A stretch of 64,000 nucleotides of DNA, from positions 23,120 through 87,119 of the forward strand of contig JAAENC010000188.1 of the NCBI GenBank assembly GCA_024224815.1, given 5' to 3'. Source of the DNA: Chloroflexota bacterium (GTDB lineage: Bacteria; Chloroflexota; Anaerolineae; Anaerolineales; Villigracilaceae). Under the pieces are notes generated by a model. That model searched no databases and was not told where the DNA came from. It was given only the letters and a program-made list of their open reading frames with translations. The first letter of the stretch is position 1. Each line of letters opens with the position of its first letter. The translations under genes were made by a program, and so were the position numbers. Positions 52,512 through 61,346 of this stretch are shown here, one piece after another.

Positions 52512-52552
52512 AAAAAAGGAGCCGATGTTTCAAAACATCGGCTCCTTTTTAT
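52512..52552. terminator. Bidirectional terminator
   Basis: AAAAGGAGCCGATGTTT and its complement around a two-base centre, with A- and T-runs, separate the convergent cupin and membrane-protein genes. Confidence 0.9.
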
Positions 52553-54411
52553 TATGGAATAATCATACTTTCTATCTTATAGAGAATTGGGCGGCTTTTC
52601 ATTTCTATGAGAACAAGTTCTGTTGCGCAACCGCTAACAAGAGTTCTTGGGGGTACTTTTTCTAGCAATTCGGCTGGGGTGACAAAGAAGTGAAATCGTC
52701 CGTTGATAACAAGGTTATTTGCTGTGAAAATTCTTGTTCTTCCTTCTTGCATTTTAGCCAGCTCGACTTGTTCTTTGAAAAAGGGGTCGATGGTTATTTG
52801 TGTGCCGTTTTTCTCAAAATCGTCAATATGAAGTGATGATAATTCATTGCCGAGATTTTCTTGTGAGGAGACTATGTTGATAGAGAAGTTCGGGTCAACG
52901 CGTAGAGCATAGGGAACTTGATCTGCGGGACAGGTGAGTTCTTCGATTTCTGGGGGTGTGGATAAACGGATAATGAGCGGGGCGGGGAGAAGTGTCATCA
53001 ACGCGAGCAAGCCGGAAAGGAGGGCGACACCGGTTTTCTTATCCGCAATCCATGCTTCTTTCTTTTTTTCGAAGGTTGGTAAGGCTATGACGATGAATGC
53101 AAAGAATAAAGGCATCGTGCTGGCGTAGAAACGTTTTCCACCGTCGATAGGTGGTAGGAAGGGGATTGAGAGAAATATCCCGATGAAGGTTGCCAAAAGA
53201 AGAGAGTGGATGGGCTTTTTGAAGTTTTTTATGGCATTTTTAAGTGCGAGGAGGAGCAAGATAAGGGATAGGCCCCAAAGGGTGTTGCCTATCCATTTAT
53301 TTGAGCCATCAAAGCTGAAGATGCCGCTGTGTTCGGGTAAAAAGAAATCTCTATAAGCTTTGGCTGTGCCAATGAGCAGGCTTAGCGGATGTGCTTTGAA
53401 GAAATCGATGGCGGCATCCATGATTATTTCTGGATCTCGTGTGCCCATATCTCTGATGGCGCGATTCCAACCTGTGCCGCCGTGGATTTGCCCATAAATG
53501 GTATAGGCAAAGTTTCCGAAATTATGATTGCCGGGCTCTACAGTTAGGCGGGCGTATAAGGTATTGACGCTGAGATAAGAAATGATAGTCACCAATAAAA
53601 CGAGACTGAAGTTTTTCCAAGAAAAGCGTTTTTCTCCTCGAAATATCCAGCCAGCCCAAAGCGCCAACATTGGGAAGATGAAGAAGGCCCCGGCTCTTGC
53701 GCTCACGCCGAGCATTAATATGAAAATAGCAAAGAGTAGCTTGGAAGTATTTTTCTTTTCGGCGGCATTCCAAATTAAAATCAGGCCCAAATTTCCTAAA
53801 ATTAGTCCGAGGATTTCTGTGTGAAGAAATCCGATTTGTTCTTGGGCGTAGAAAAACAAGAAGCTTATATATAGTGCGGAAGCTAAGATGCCGAAATGAG
53901 AACGCAATTTTTGTGCTGAAAGATAGCTGGTGAATGCTAATAACCCAACAAGAATGGCGATGGTGGCTTGTAGATTTTTGCCTGTGAGTATTAATAAGGA
54001 GGCCAGAAAACCCGGGAAAAGAGGGCGTCCTGCTGCCTGTACGCTATATTCAGGAAGTAAGCGTCCGTCAATGAATAAGCGCGCGCCATTATAATAATAA
54101 TAGGCATCTTTATAGGGCAGCAAGCCGCCGATAATTTTATTGTCTGAGTAGCCGGATGTCCACATATAAGAAAGGGCTAAGGCAAAAAGGGTTGCGGTAA
54201 AAGATAATCCGAGGACCCACCCCAGATAGCCTTTTACGCGAAAAATAAGGCTGTAAAGCACAAAGACAAGCAAAAAGAGTAGGGGGGAATATGTAGCAAA
54301 GAATTCTGTAAAAGCGTAGGGGATTTGAGCGAAGAGAGTAAATAAAAAGAGAGCCAGCCCAATCAGCAGACTCAACAGAAAGTTTCTATTTGAAATCGTA
54401 TCATTTTTCAT
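52552..54411 (-). CDS. Polytopic membrane glycosyltransferase-like protein (GT39/PMT-type layout)
   Basis: The 619-residue protein has about 11-12 helices in residues 10-480, then a soluble C-terminal domain (TPPEIEELTCPADQVPYALRVDP). First-loop residues DAYYYYNGARLFIDGRLLPEY resemble the acidic acceptor loop of GT-C mannosyltransferases, and a loop follows with GTGWNRAIRDMGTRDPE. It would transfer a lipid-linked sugar on the outer face. It follows the PP2C gene by 18 nt in a minus-strand operon. Confidence 0.75.
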   Translation of the reverse strand: MKNDTISNRNFLLSLLIGLALFLFTLFAQIPYAFTEFFATYSPLLFLLVFVLYSLIFRVKGYLGWVLGLSFTATLFALALSYMWTSGYSDNKIIGGLLPYKDAYYYYNGARLFIDGRLLPEYSVQAAGRPLFPGFLASLLILTGKNLQATIAILVGLLAFTSYLSAQKLRSHFGILASALYISFLFFYAQEQIGFLHTEILGLILGNLGLILIWNAAEKKNTSKLLFAIFILMLGVSARAGAFFIFPMLALWAGWIFRGEKRFSWKNFSLVLLVTIISYLSVNTLYARLTVEPGNHNFGNFAYTIYGQIHGGTGWNRAIRDMGTRDPEIIMDAAIDFFKAHPLSLLIGTAKAYRDFFLPEHSGIFSFDGSNKWIGNTLWGLSLILLLLALKNAIKNFKKPIHSLLLATFIGIFLSIPFLPPIDGGKRFYASTMPLFFAFIVIALPTFEKKKEAWIADKKTGVALLSGLLALMTLLPAPLIIRLSTPPEIEELTCPADQVPYALRVDPNFSINIVSSQENLGNELSSLHIDDFEKNGTQITIDPFFKEQVELAKMQEGRTRIFTANNLVINGRFHFFVTPAELLEKVPPRTLVSGCATELVLIEMKSRPILYKIESMIIP

Positions 54412-54429
54412 AATTGTGCCCCTGTAAAA

Positions 54430-55542
54430 TTAAGGCGTTGTAGTTGGTGTTGGTTCAGGCTCAGGCGTATTTGTTGGCCACGGAGTAAGAGTCGCGCTGA
54501 GAGTAGGCTCCAGCGTCGATGTGGGTGCTTGCTCGAGCGTCGGCGTAGAGGGTATTTCTGTTGCGAGAGCTGTTGGTGCAGGTATCGTTGGGGTCGGTGT
54601 AGTTGGTGGCTCGAGAATATACCAAATGAAGCCAACGAGCGTAGCAATTGTTATCAATGCTGCCGTTATTCCACCGATGATCCACCAAAGAGGAATATCC
54701 TTTTTTAGCTTATTTCCTTTTTCGGGAACAGAAAGCAAAACGACGGTGATATTATCATGTCCGCCACGTTCATTTGCGGTATCGACCAGTTTTTTTACTG
54801 CAAGATCAAGATTTTTGGATGAGCGTACGATCTCTAAAATTTCATCGTTCCAAACCAGGTCTGTCAGACCATCGCTGCATAAGAGCAGCGTATCTCCGGC
54901 TTCTAGTTTTAGTCCCTGATTTTTTCGTTCAGCTTTTGTTTCTTCGCCTTTATCGGCATGTAAACGGAGCCTAAAATCAACTTGGGGAAGGTTCTTACCA
55001 CCAACATACTGGCGAATCACATGAGCATTCGGATGTTCTCGCGCCTGCTCTGGTGTCAAAATCCCTTTCTCTAGCGCTTCCTGGATCCAAGTATGGTCGG
55101 TTGTTAATTGCTGAATGACCGCCCCGCGCATTAAATATAAACGCGAGTCTCCAACTGCACCGGCATATAATTTGTCATCAATTATCCAAACACAAATACA
55201 AGTTGCGCCCATGCCCTGTTTTTTACTATCTTCCTCTGAAAGGATACGAACAGCTTCACTTGCGCCCTCAACAGCGTGATTAATTGTGTCTATAGGATTC
55301 TCTGCATCACCCTCAGCAATCGCTTGGCTTACATAATCAACAACCATTTCTGCGGCAACTTCACCTGCAAGATGTCCGCCAATGCCGTCTGCCACGATCG
55401 CAAAAAGGAGAGGCGTTTGATTATCCTCCGTTAAGCGATAAGAAGAGATCGCATAACGATCCTCGTTATTTTTTCCCTTTTTCATCCCCTTATGACTTAA
55501 AGCAGCCACAAAAAGATGCGCTCGTTCAACAGGAATCATCAC
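54430..55542 (-). CDS. PP2C-type Ser/Thr phosphatase with membrane anchor and Thr-Pro-rich tail
   Basis: The catalytic domain (residues 1-270) has the metal motifs NNEDRY, VADGIGGHLAGE, VGDSRLYLM, LLLCSDGLTDLV and GHDNITVVLL. A membrane helix lies at about 285-309, then a 60-residue tail of Thr, Pro, Ala and Glu that would lie outside. It would dephosphorylate phospho-Ser/Thr proteins. It overlaps the FHA gene by 4 bp, so the phospho-reader and phosphatase are made together. No Ser/Thr kinase is in the window. Confidence 0.93.
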   Translation of the reverse strand: MMIPVERAHLFVAALSHKGMKKGKNNEDRYAISSYRLTEDNQTPLLFAIVADGIGGHLAGEVAAEMVVDYVSQAIAEGDAENPIDTINHAVEGASEAVRILSEEDSKKQGMGATCICVWIIDDKLYAGAVGDSRLYLMRGAVIQQLTTDHTWIQEALEKGILTPEQAREHPNAHVIRQYVGGKNLPQVDFRLRLHADKGEETKAERKNQGLKLEAGDTLLLCSDGLTDLVWNDEILEIVRSSKNLDLAVKKLVDTANERGGHDNITVVLLSVPEKGNKLKKDIPLWWIIGGITAALITIATLVGFIWYILEPPTTPTPTIPAPTALATEIPSTPTLEQAPTSTLEPTLSATLTPWPTNTPEPEPTPTTTP

Positions 55543-57428
55543 AAAGATACCTCAACCTGAACTTTAGACTTGCTCTTTTTAGGAGGTTTTACCATAGAAA
55601 ATTTATAACGCATAAGACCGATATGAATAATATCGCCATGTGCTAAAATGTGCTCTTTTTCGATTTTTTCAAAATTGACCCATGTTCCTGCCACAGAATC
55701 GTGATCGGAAATAAGCATATCGCCATCTTCATTTTGAGTAAGTGTAGCATGGTGTGGGGAGATAGAAGGATCATCGAGAACGAACGCGACCTTAACTGGG
55801 TCAGTGCCAAAAGTAATTGTCTGGCTCGTCAATTGGATAGCCTCGCCCGCCGCCTTACCACCATTCCCGTTTAAACGCGTGAGATAGGCTGAAGCTTTTT
55901 CTTCTCTTTGGCCTTGCGCCCAACTACGAAGTGGGATAAGACGCTTTTTGCGCTGTCCCGTTTTTAATGTAGGAATAGGTTGAGATATAGGATCATAAGA
56001 AGCAGCTTTTTCTTCTCTTCTTTTTGTGAACTTTTTCAACCCGCGTGTACCGCCGACCAAGAGAATGGCTGCTAATAAAAGTCCGGTTATGGCGACCACG
56101 CCTATGGTCAGAATGGTGCTATTTCGTCCGAAGAAAGCGAGTATCCCCGTTGGTGGCTGGACAAGGGTTAGAGTTAAAGGCACGCCTACACTCATTTTTG
56201 TAAGCCCAAGTGAATCTTCTACTTCAATTTGTAAAGAATGTTCTCCACTAGTGAGATATTCGCTAAGGTCCCATGTGAATTTATCAAAAGGCGGCGATGT
56301 GATTTCTGCGACTTTTTCATCATCTACAAAAAGGGCAACGCGTTTAATATCGCGTGGATGTCCGTCAGGGAATTCAATAAGGAATTCGATACTTTCTTCG
56401 TTGGGGAGTAATAGCTCTGTATTATAGGGGTCATCTTCGGGAGCCTGGCGCACAATTTGCGAAGGTGGAGAGAGTAGCATTGGGTTTGGCGGTTGAATAT
56501 CTAAGGAGAAGCTATAGGGAGCAGAAGTTAGTTCTAGCCCGCTAAAATTCACACGTGCAGCCAAATTGTGGGAGCCAGCTGATGCCAATTGTGATTGATA
56601 TTGAAAGGTATATAGATGGCGCAAATGGGAAAAATAAATTTCTGGCTCAGGGATGGTTTCTATGCCTGAATAAGCGAAATAATCTCCGCCAGTTTGGAGG
56701 GCCAAAGACTTGAGTGAGTTTGCGCTAAAGTGGACAAAATAAGAATCTGCATCAATGAGCCAAACATTGACACGTACGCCCAGAAGAGAGGCTCGTTCTG
56801 TGAGATTCTCCAGCTCGGTCACTGTAGCTTGGTCGGGCAGGTGAGGAGTCAGGAAGAGGATGCTTTGTTTCATCCCCACTTGGGTGCTTTCTTGTCCTTC
56901 GAGAAGGTCTAAGGCAAAAGATAAAGATTGCAAACTGGGGATAGCAGCGCGCGCATCTGGTTGATAGGAGACAAGACTGTTGCGCCATTCGCTGGCTGTT
57001 GCGTTAATGAGAATGGGGCCTGTTGTAGAAACAAGACTCATTTCATCTTGGGGTTCGAGGGGGCGAGTTTCTGCCCAAACGCGGAGAATTTCTACAGCGC
57101 GTTCGTAACGAGAGATGCCTAAGGTATCGCGGGTATCCATTGCGGGACCGGGGTTAACGGCGATAACGATCTGGGCGCCGATATTTTTCTCTGTCAATTC
57201 GGTGATGGGGATGGGGTTGCCGTTCTCTAGCGCAGTGAGGCTAGATGCTTCCATAGCGGTAGCAAATTTGCCATCAGGGGCGTAAACGTCCAAGAAGGCG
57301 GTAATGGTGGGGAAGGCGTTTGCATCCACACTGATGATTTCTGCGCGGGCAGATTCTTGTGCTCGTGCATGAAATCCACCCCCTAAGAGCATGGTGGTTA
57401 GTAAGATTGCAATAATAACTTTACGCAT
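55539..57428 (-). CDS. vWA-like and FHA domain membrane protein
   Basis: The order is: a signal peptide (ILLTTMLLGGGFHARA), a vWA-like domain (about 68-260, starting QIVIAVNPGPAMDT), Ig-like repeats with DPYNTELLLPNEESIEFLIEF, a membrane helix (about 435-460), a basic linker and a C-terminal FHA domain (LDDPSISPHHATLTQNEDGD; DSVAGTWVNFEKI). FHA domains bind phosphothreonine in the cytoplasm. The vWA MIDAS site DxSxS reads NPGPA, so metal binding is doubtful. It sits between a membrane protein (8-bp overlap) and PP2C. Confidence 0.9.
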   Translation of the reverse strand: MRKVIIAILLTTMLLGGGFHARAQESARAEIISVDANAFPTITAFLDVYAPDGKFATAMEASSLTALENGNPIPITELTEKNIGAQIVIAVNPGPAMDTRDTLGISRYERAVEILRVWAETRPLEPQDEMSLVSTTGPILINATASEWRNSLVSYQPDARAAIPSLQSLSFALDLLEGQESTQVGMKQSILFLTPHLPDQATVTELENLTERASLLGVRVNVWLIDADSYFVHFSANSLKSLALQTGGDYFAYSGIETIPEPEIYFSHLRHLYTFQYQSQLASAGSHNLAARVNFSGLELTSAPYSFSLDIQPPNPMLLSPPSQIVRQAPEDDPYNTELLLPNEESIEFLIEFPDGHPRDIKRVALFVDDEKVAEITSPPFDKFTWDLSEYLTSGEHSLQIEVEDSLGLTKMSVGVPLTLTLVQPPTGILAFFGRNSTILTIGVVAITGLLLAAILLVGGTRGLKKFTKRREEKAASYDPISQPIPTLKTGQRKKRLIPLRSWAQGQREEKASAYLTRLNGNGGKAAGEAIQLTSQTITFGTDPVKVAFVLDDPSISPHHATLTQNEDGDMLISDHDSVAGTWVNFEKIEKEHILAHGDIIHIGLMRYKFSMVKPPKKSKSKVQVEVSL

Positions 57429-58380
57429 ACTCTACAATTGTATCGTCTTTTGCGATTTCAGGGGTTTGTTCTGTAATTTGAAGATAGAAGAGAGTCCAGA
57501 CGGCTTGGATGTAAGTAGTGAGAATGCCCTGAGCTGTGAGGGAAACAGGTAAATAGGCGATGATACACAAACCCATCAGGATGAGTGGTTGCATAGATTG
57601 GGCGCCATCTAAAACAAATGCGATCATGCCGGGGATGACGACAATAAGGATGGGGAGAGCAATAGCCACGCCAGCGATTGCAGAGATAATAAAAAGTATG
57701 ATGCCGATGAGGATGAGGTGTCCGAGGTTTGTTTTGAAAACTTCCCAGCCGCGGATGAGGGATTCTGAAATGCCGCGCTCTTCAATGATCATTGCATTTT
57801 GGGCTTGCTGAACGATCATGCCAAAGAGAAGAGCAAAAAGAAATAGGCAGCAGAATATAATACAGACAGCGGGGATAAATCCAGCAAGGAATTCTTCTGC
57901 ACCTGCTGCGCTCTCTGCGCTTATGGCTGTGAAGATGCCTGCTCCGACAAGTCCTATAATGATGATAATGAAAGGGAGGCTAACGAGGAAGTTCATCCCG
58001 AAGAATTTCCAGAAACGGGATGTTCCCTCTTTGAAGAGTTCGCCAAAGGTGAGTTTTTCTGCGCCTGCTTCGGCTTTGTAGGTTCCGCTGATGAGACCGA
58101 TGCGCCCAATTGTGTTTAGGAAGACTGTCAGGGTGATGACAAGGAGTACGAAAATAACAAGTCCGATGATAACAGCGGGCTGTGATAGGAAATTGAGGGC
58201 TTTATCGCCAAAGGCAATCAGTTCGGGCGGCATTTGGCTTAAATCTTGCGAAGAGTTTGTATTACTGCTTCCCCCGTTATTGCCATTTGAGCCGCAACTG
58301 GCGAGGATGCCGAATATCCATAATATTTTATATTTCCAGGTAATTTTCCATGCACGCGTGAGGGCGTATCCGTAATCCAT
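57421..58380 (-). CDS. Six- to seven-helix membrane protein, paralogue of the next gene upstream
   Basis: The 319-residue protein begins MDYGYALTRAWKITWKYKILWIFGI and ends with YLQITEQTPEIAKDDTIVEYA. Helices separated by a Gly/Ser/Asn-rich loop (residues 29-48) span residues 18-300. The start and end match the neighbour at 58505 in layout. No function is known; its coupling to the FHA gene suggests a part in the same membrane complex. Confidence 0.7.
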   Translation of the reverse strand: MDYGYALTRAWKITWKYKILWIFGILASCGSNGNNGGSSNTNSSQDLSQMPPELIAFGDKALNFLSQPAVIIGLVIFVLLVITLTVFLNTIGRIGLISGTYKAEAGAEKLTFGELFKEGTSRFWKFFGMNFLVSLPFIIIIIGLVGAGIFTAISAESAAGAEEFLAGFIPAVCIIFCCLFLFALLFGMIVQQAQNAMIIEERGISESLIRGWEVFKTNLGHLILIGIILFIISAIAGVAIALPILIVVIPGMIAFVLDGAQSMQPLILMGLCIIAYLPVSLTAQGILTTYIQAVWTLFYLQITEQTPEIAKDDTIVEYA

Positions 58381-58444
58381 AATTGCTCCTGTTTCTGGGC
58401 AATATGATACACGAGAGGGGGAATTCCGTCTACTTTGGTAAAAG

Positions 58445-58485
58445 CAAAAAGATGCCGCTCATCTTGGATAAATGTACGGCATCTC
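58445..58485 (-). terminator. Terminator-like hairpin after the 58505 gene
   Basis: GATGCCG pairs with CGGCATC across 19 nt, followed on the minus strand by TTTTTGC. It separates the two paralogous membrane-protein genes. Confidence 0.6.
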
Positions 58486-58504
58486 TTGTTTTTCTTCTTC
58501 GGCT

Positions 58505-59425
58505 TTATGCGTATTCTATTTCGTCTTCGTTATTTTCTGTTTCAGCAGTGATGTCGAGATAGGAGAAAACCCAGATTGCATTTCCATAAGCTAGGGATAG
58601 CCCCTGAGCGATACCCATTAGCGGCATCATGATAGCTATGAGAATGGAGAGTGGGCGGAAAAACGCTGTAGGGTCTTGCATATAAGGGTCTGCCATCATT
58701 GGCATCATGAAAGCAAATTGGGCAACTTGCATTGGCAACATGGCTACCATGTTCACAGCCCATAAAATAAAGCCTACGATAATGCCCATTAGGATCCATG
58801 GCCAGAAATTTTCTTTTAGCACGTCCTTTGCTTTGCGCATTGCATCAAAAACGCCGATATCTTCTACTACTACAGCAACCATGGCGATCGAGGCAAAGAG
58901 GAAAGCAAGTAATTCCAAGGGAAGGATAAGAAGCATTAGGGGCATCAAACAGATAAAACCGATGCCTGCCGTTACTGCGCCAAAAATCGCTCCGAGGAAC
59001 ATGATGATGGCAAAAAAGCCAAGTATACCGATGAAGATGATGGCCATAATGCCAAAAATGCGCCAAACATAAGGGAGACTGGCATTCCATAATTCGTGAA
59101 AAGAAATTGTTGTCTCTTTGTCTTTTAAGTCAAAGGTGCCTTTAAGAGTCCCTGCAAAGCTTAGCGCCATTGTTGCATAGGAAAGAATGGAGAGTAATAT
59201 AATGCCCACAAAAAAGAGACCAATGAAGAGCAAAAAGGCATCTGATTCCGGTGAGGTGCCTTCAAGATAGGAAAAAAATTTTTCTTCTGAAAAGAAGTAA
59301 AAGATAAGACCCATTAATATCCCCATTAAAGCTGTTGGGATTGCCATTATCATCCCGAACCAGATGATGACTTTGTGTTTCCAGAATGTTTTCCATGCTG
59401 ATGAAAGGATATTTCCGTAGTTCAT
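58505..59425 (-). CDS. Membrane protein, paralogue of the 57421 gene
   Basis: The 306-residue protein begins MNYGNILSSAWKTFWKHKVIIWFGM and ends YLDITAETENNEDEIEYA, paralleling the downstream gene, with six to seven helices between. Methionine is very frequent (for example MMPMMADPYMQ). Function unknown. Confidence 0.7.
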   Translation of the reverse strand: MNYGNILSSAWKTFWKHKVIIWFGMIMAIPTALMGILMGLIFYFFSEEKFFSYLEGTSPESDAFLLFIGLFFVGIILLSILSYATMALSFAGTLKGTFDLKDKETTISFHELWNASLPYVWRIFGIMAIIFIGILGFFAIIMFLGAIFGAVTAGIGFICLMPLMLLILPLELLAFLFASIAMVAVVVEDIGVFDAMRKAKDVLKENFWPWILMGIIVGFILWAVNMVAMLPMQVAQFAFMMPMMADPYMQDPTAFFRPLSILIAIMMPLMGIAQGLSLAYGNAIWVFSYLDITAETENNEDEIEYA

Positions 59426-59464
59426 AATTCCTCCGCTATTGTCTTGGATGATTGGCTCATCATA

Positions 59465-60121
59465 TCATATTTGGGCATTCTTTTTAAATTTTCCGTGAGC
59501 TAAAAAGTGGAGTGCCTGCTCTACAACTTTTTTATTTAACATGATGAGCGGATGACTGGCGGGGAGAACGAGAAAATCGGCCATTCCTTCGAGTTTGGTG
59601 TTTTCGGTCGAAATTCTGCCATCGTTTTCGCCTTGGATGTGGGTTGATAAAAGTGGATTTATTGTCCGGTTTCCGGCGATGATGCCGAGTTGAAAGGGTG
59701 CGGGACCAAGTGATTTGGGGAGGCTTGTTGCGGCGGTATTAAGCTGCTCTCCGGCAGGCCCGTTGAAGGTGCGGAGCCAAGTTAAATTTGAGAGCGCATC
59801 GGCGATTTCACTTCCCTTATTAGGTGGGGCGAGCATGACGACGCGTCCGAACTTGATTTGGGCTTGGGATGCAGCTAATTGACGGACTATAATCCCACCC
59901 AGAGAGTGAGTCACAAAGTGGATTGGCTCATTTCCATTTCCAATTGCGGGGAGAATAAAATCGGCAGCCAGTTTTTGGATGGGATATTTGCGTGATGGGT
60001 AGGAGATATTGACGGGGGAGTATCCGGCTTTTTTCAGTTTGTGCGCTAAATAGGCCATCGAAAGGGATTTTCGACCAAGCCCGTGCAGGAGGATGACTTT
60101 ATTTGATTTTGCTTTGGTCAT
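59465..60121 (-). CDS. Alpha/beta hydrolase, lipase/PGAP1-like
   Basis: The 218-residue cytoplasmic protein has the oxyanion segment LLHGLGRKSLSMAYLA, the nucleophile elbow THSLGG (GxSxG type with His), and a conserved ISTENTKLEGM before the catalytic-His segment LPASHPLIM. It would cleave an ester; the substrate is unknown. It is the first of the minus-strand run to 52.5 kb. Confidence 0.88.
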   Translation of the reverse strand: MTKAKSNKVILLHGLGRKSLSMAYLAHKLKKAGYSPVNISYPSRKYPIQKLAADFILPAIGNGNEPIHFVTHSLGGIIVRQLAASQAQIKFGRVVMLAPPNKGSEIADALSNLTWLRTFNGPAGEQLNTAATSLPKSLGPAPFQLGIIAGNRTINPLLSTHIQGENDGRISTENTKLEGMADFLVLPASHPLIMLNKKVVEQALHFLAHGKFKKNAQI

Positions 60122-60146
60122 TTTATTCTTTTGCCTTTGGTGAAAC

Positions 60147-60207
60147 TTGACATCATATCTGATTATATGATAATATGTCGTTAGATGTTATATCGTTATG
60201 CGATATA
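60147..60207 (+). promoter_or_regulatory. Promoter and operator of the padR gene
   Basis: A consensus TTGACA (60147-60152) is followed by an AT-rich -10 region near 60170-60176. ATCATAT-n6-ATATGAT (60152-60171) lies between them, and TATATCG-n5-CGATATA (60189-60207) lies just downstream. Both inverted repeats suit a dimeric PadR autorepressor. Confidence 0.6.
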
Positions 60208-60230
60208 GCGAACGGCGACACAGGAGTGCT

Positions 60231-60548
60231 ATGAGCATAAATTACAAGAAGTATCTGCCTCTGACAGAATCTACGGCTTATATTTTGTTGGCTTTGTCTG
60301 AGCCTTTGCATGGCTATGCTGTGATGCAAAAAGTGGAAAAGATGAGTAAAGGAACAGTAAAAATAGGCCCTGGCACTTTATATGGTGCTTTTTCGAATTT
60401 GGAGAAAGAGAAATTGATTCTTAAGGTCGGTGAAGAAAAACGCCGAAAAATCTATACTTTAACGGAAAAAGGGAGAGGGTTGTTGAAGGAATATATCAAA
60501 AGGGTTGAGATTTTGATTGAAAATGGACTTTTTACAAAGAATTGGTAG
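60231..60548 (+). CDS. PadR family transcriptional regulator
   Basis: The 105-residue protein has the PadR winged helix (TESTAYILLALSEPLHGYAVMQKVE, GPGTLYGAFSNLEKEKLILKV, RKIYTLTEKGRGLLKE). The ATG at 60231 has AGGAG upstream. The next gene, DUF2812, starts 13 nt later, the usual partner. Confidence 0.93.
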   Translation: MSINYKKYLPLTESTAYILLALSEPLHGYAVMQKVEKMSKGTVKIGPGTLYGAFSNLEKEKLILKVGEEKRRKIYTLTEKGRGLLKEYIKRVEILIENGLFTKNW

Positions 60549-60561
60549 CTAGGAGAATTGT

Positions 60562-61080
60562 ATGGAGACCATGAAAAAGTTCCACTGGTTTTGGGCTTGG
60601 GAGGACGAAAAGGAAGAAGTCTGGTTGCGAGAGATGTCGCAGCAGGGTTGGCATTTCAAATCTGTGAGCGCACCGGGATTTTATACTTTCGAGAAAGGCG
60701 ACGCAGCCGATTATGTCTACCGGCTCGATTATTTCATCGACAGAAAGGATATGCCCTCTTATTTACAGATATTTGAAGATGCGGGCTGGGATTATATGGG
60801 TGAGATGGCTGGCTGGCAATATTTTCGTATTGAGAGTCTCGATGGAAGTGCGCCGGAAATTTATAGTGACAAAGCTTCGAAGGCGAAGAAATATGAGCGT
60901 TTGATTCTCTTCTTGGTCATTTTCTTGCCCATCTATCTTAATATGATGAATATCGTCAGCCGAGGTAGTGCGGGCTACTTACGCTTTTTCTCTCCGTTGA
61001 TGGGCGCTTTTATGCTGCTCTATATTTATGCAATGGTGCGGCTGGTATATCGTGTGACGATATTGAAGAAGAAGGTCTGA
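60562..61080 (+). CDS. DUF2812 family membrane protein
   Basis: The 172-residue protein has the DUF2812 pattern (FWAWEDEKEEVWLREMSQQGWHFKSV, DYVYRLDYF, YLQIFEDAGWDYMGEMAGWQYFR), then two membrane helices. Such proteins regularly accompany PadR regulators; their role is unknown. AGGAG precedes the ATG. Confidence 0.9.
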   Translation: METMKKFHWFWAWEDEKEEVWLREMSQQGWHFKSVSAPGFYTFEKGDAADYVYRLDYFIDRKDMPSYLQIFEDAGWDYMGEMAGWQYFRIESLDGSAPEIYSDKASKAKKYERLILFLVIFLPIYLNMMNIVSRGSAGYLRFFSPLMGAFMLLYIYAMVRLVYRVTILKKKV

Positions 61081-61102
61081 AGAAATATCAAGTCTCTTAA
61101 AA

Positions 61103-61141
61103 GAAAATGGATTGCCATTGCGTCAATCCGTTTTCTTTTTG
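61103..61141 (+). terminator. Terminator of the padR-DUF2812 unit
   Basis: GAAAA-TGGATTG pairs with CAATCC-GTTTTC, followed by a T-run. Confidence 0.7.
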
Positions 61142-61260
61142 TACAAATATTCAAAATCCAGTTCATAATCCAGAAGATTTGCCCAATCCCCGTCTATCTA
61201 CACACTGAGATATGCCATATTGACATCCCGTCGCCAGCCCACTGTAAAGCGAATTGCTCT
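61123..61260 (-). pseudogene. Possible remnant of a minus-strand gene with an in-frame stop
   Basis: The minus strand reads FTVGWRRDVNMAYLSV, then TAG (61198-61200), then IDGDWANLLDYELDFEYLYKK and a TGA at 61123-61125. This has the look of coding sequence broken by one nonsense codon, but its end overlaps the terminator above. Weak evidence. Confidence 0.25.
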
Positions 61261-61273
61261 GACGCTCGGTTGT

Positions 61274-61302
61274 TTGATTTTTGAATTTAATTTCTGTATA
61301 GT
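61274..61302 (+). promoter_or_regulatory. Promoter of the 61347 gene
   Basis: TTGATT and TATAGT are 17 nt apart, 44 nt before the ATG. Confidence 0.6.
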
Positions 61303-61346
61303 GATAAAGACAATATTTGGATAAATTCTATGCTTGGTGAAGGGAT

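Noticed and set aside
55539-57428. Functional metal-dependent vWA (MIDAS) site
   Set aside because: The expected DxSxS is replaced by NPGPA, so I call the domain vWA-like only.
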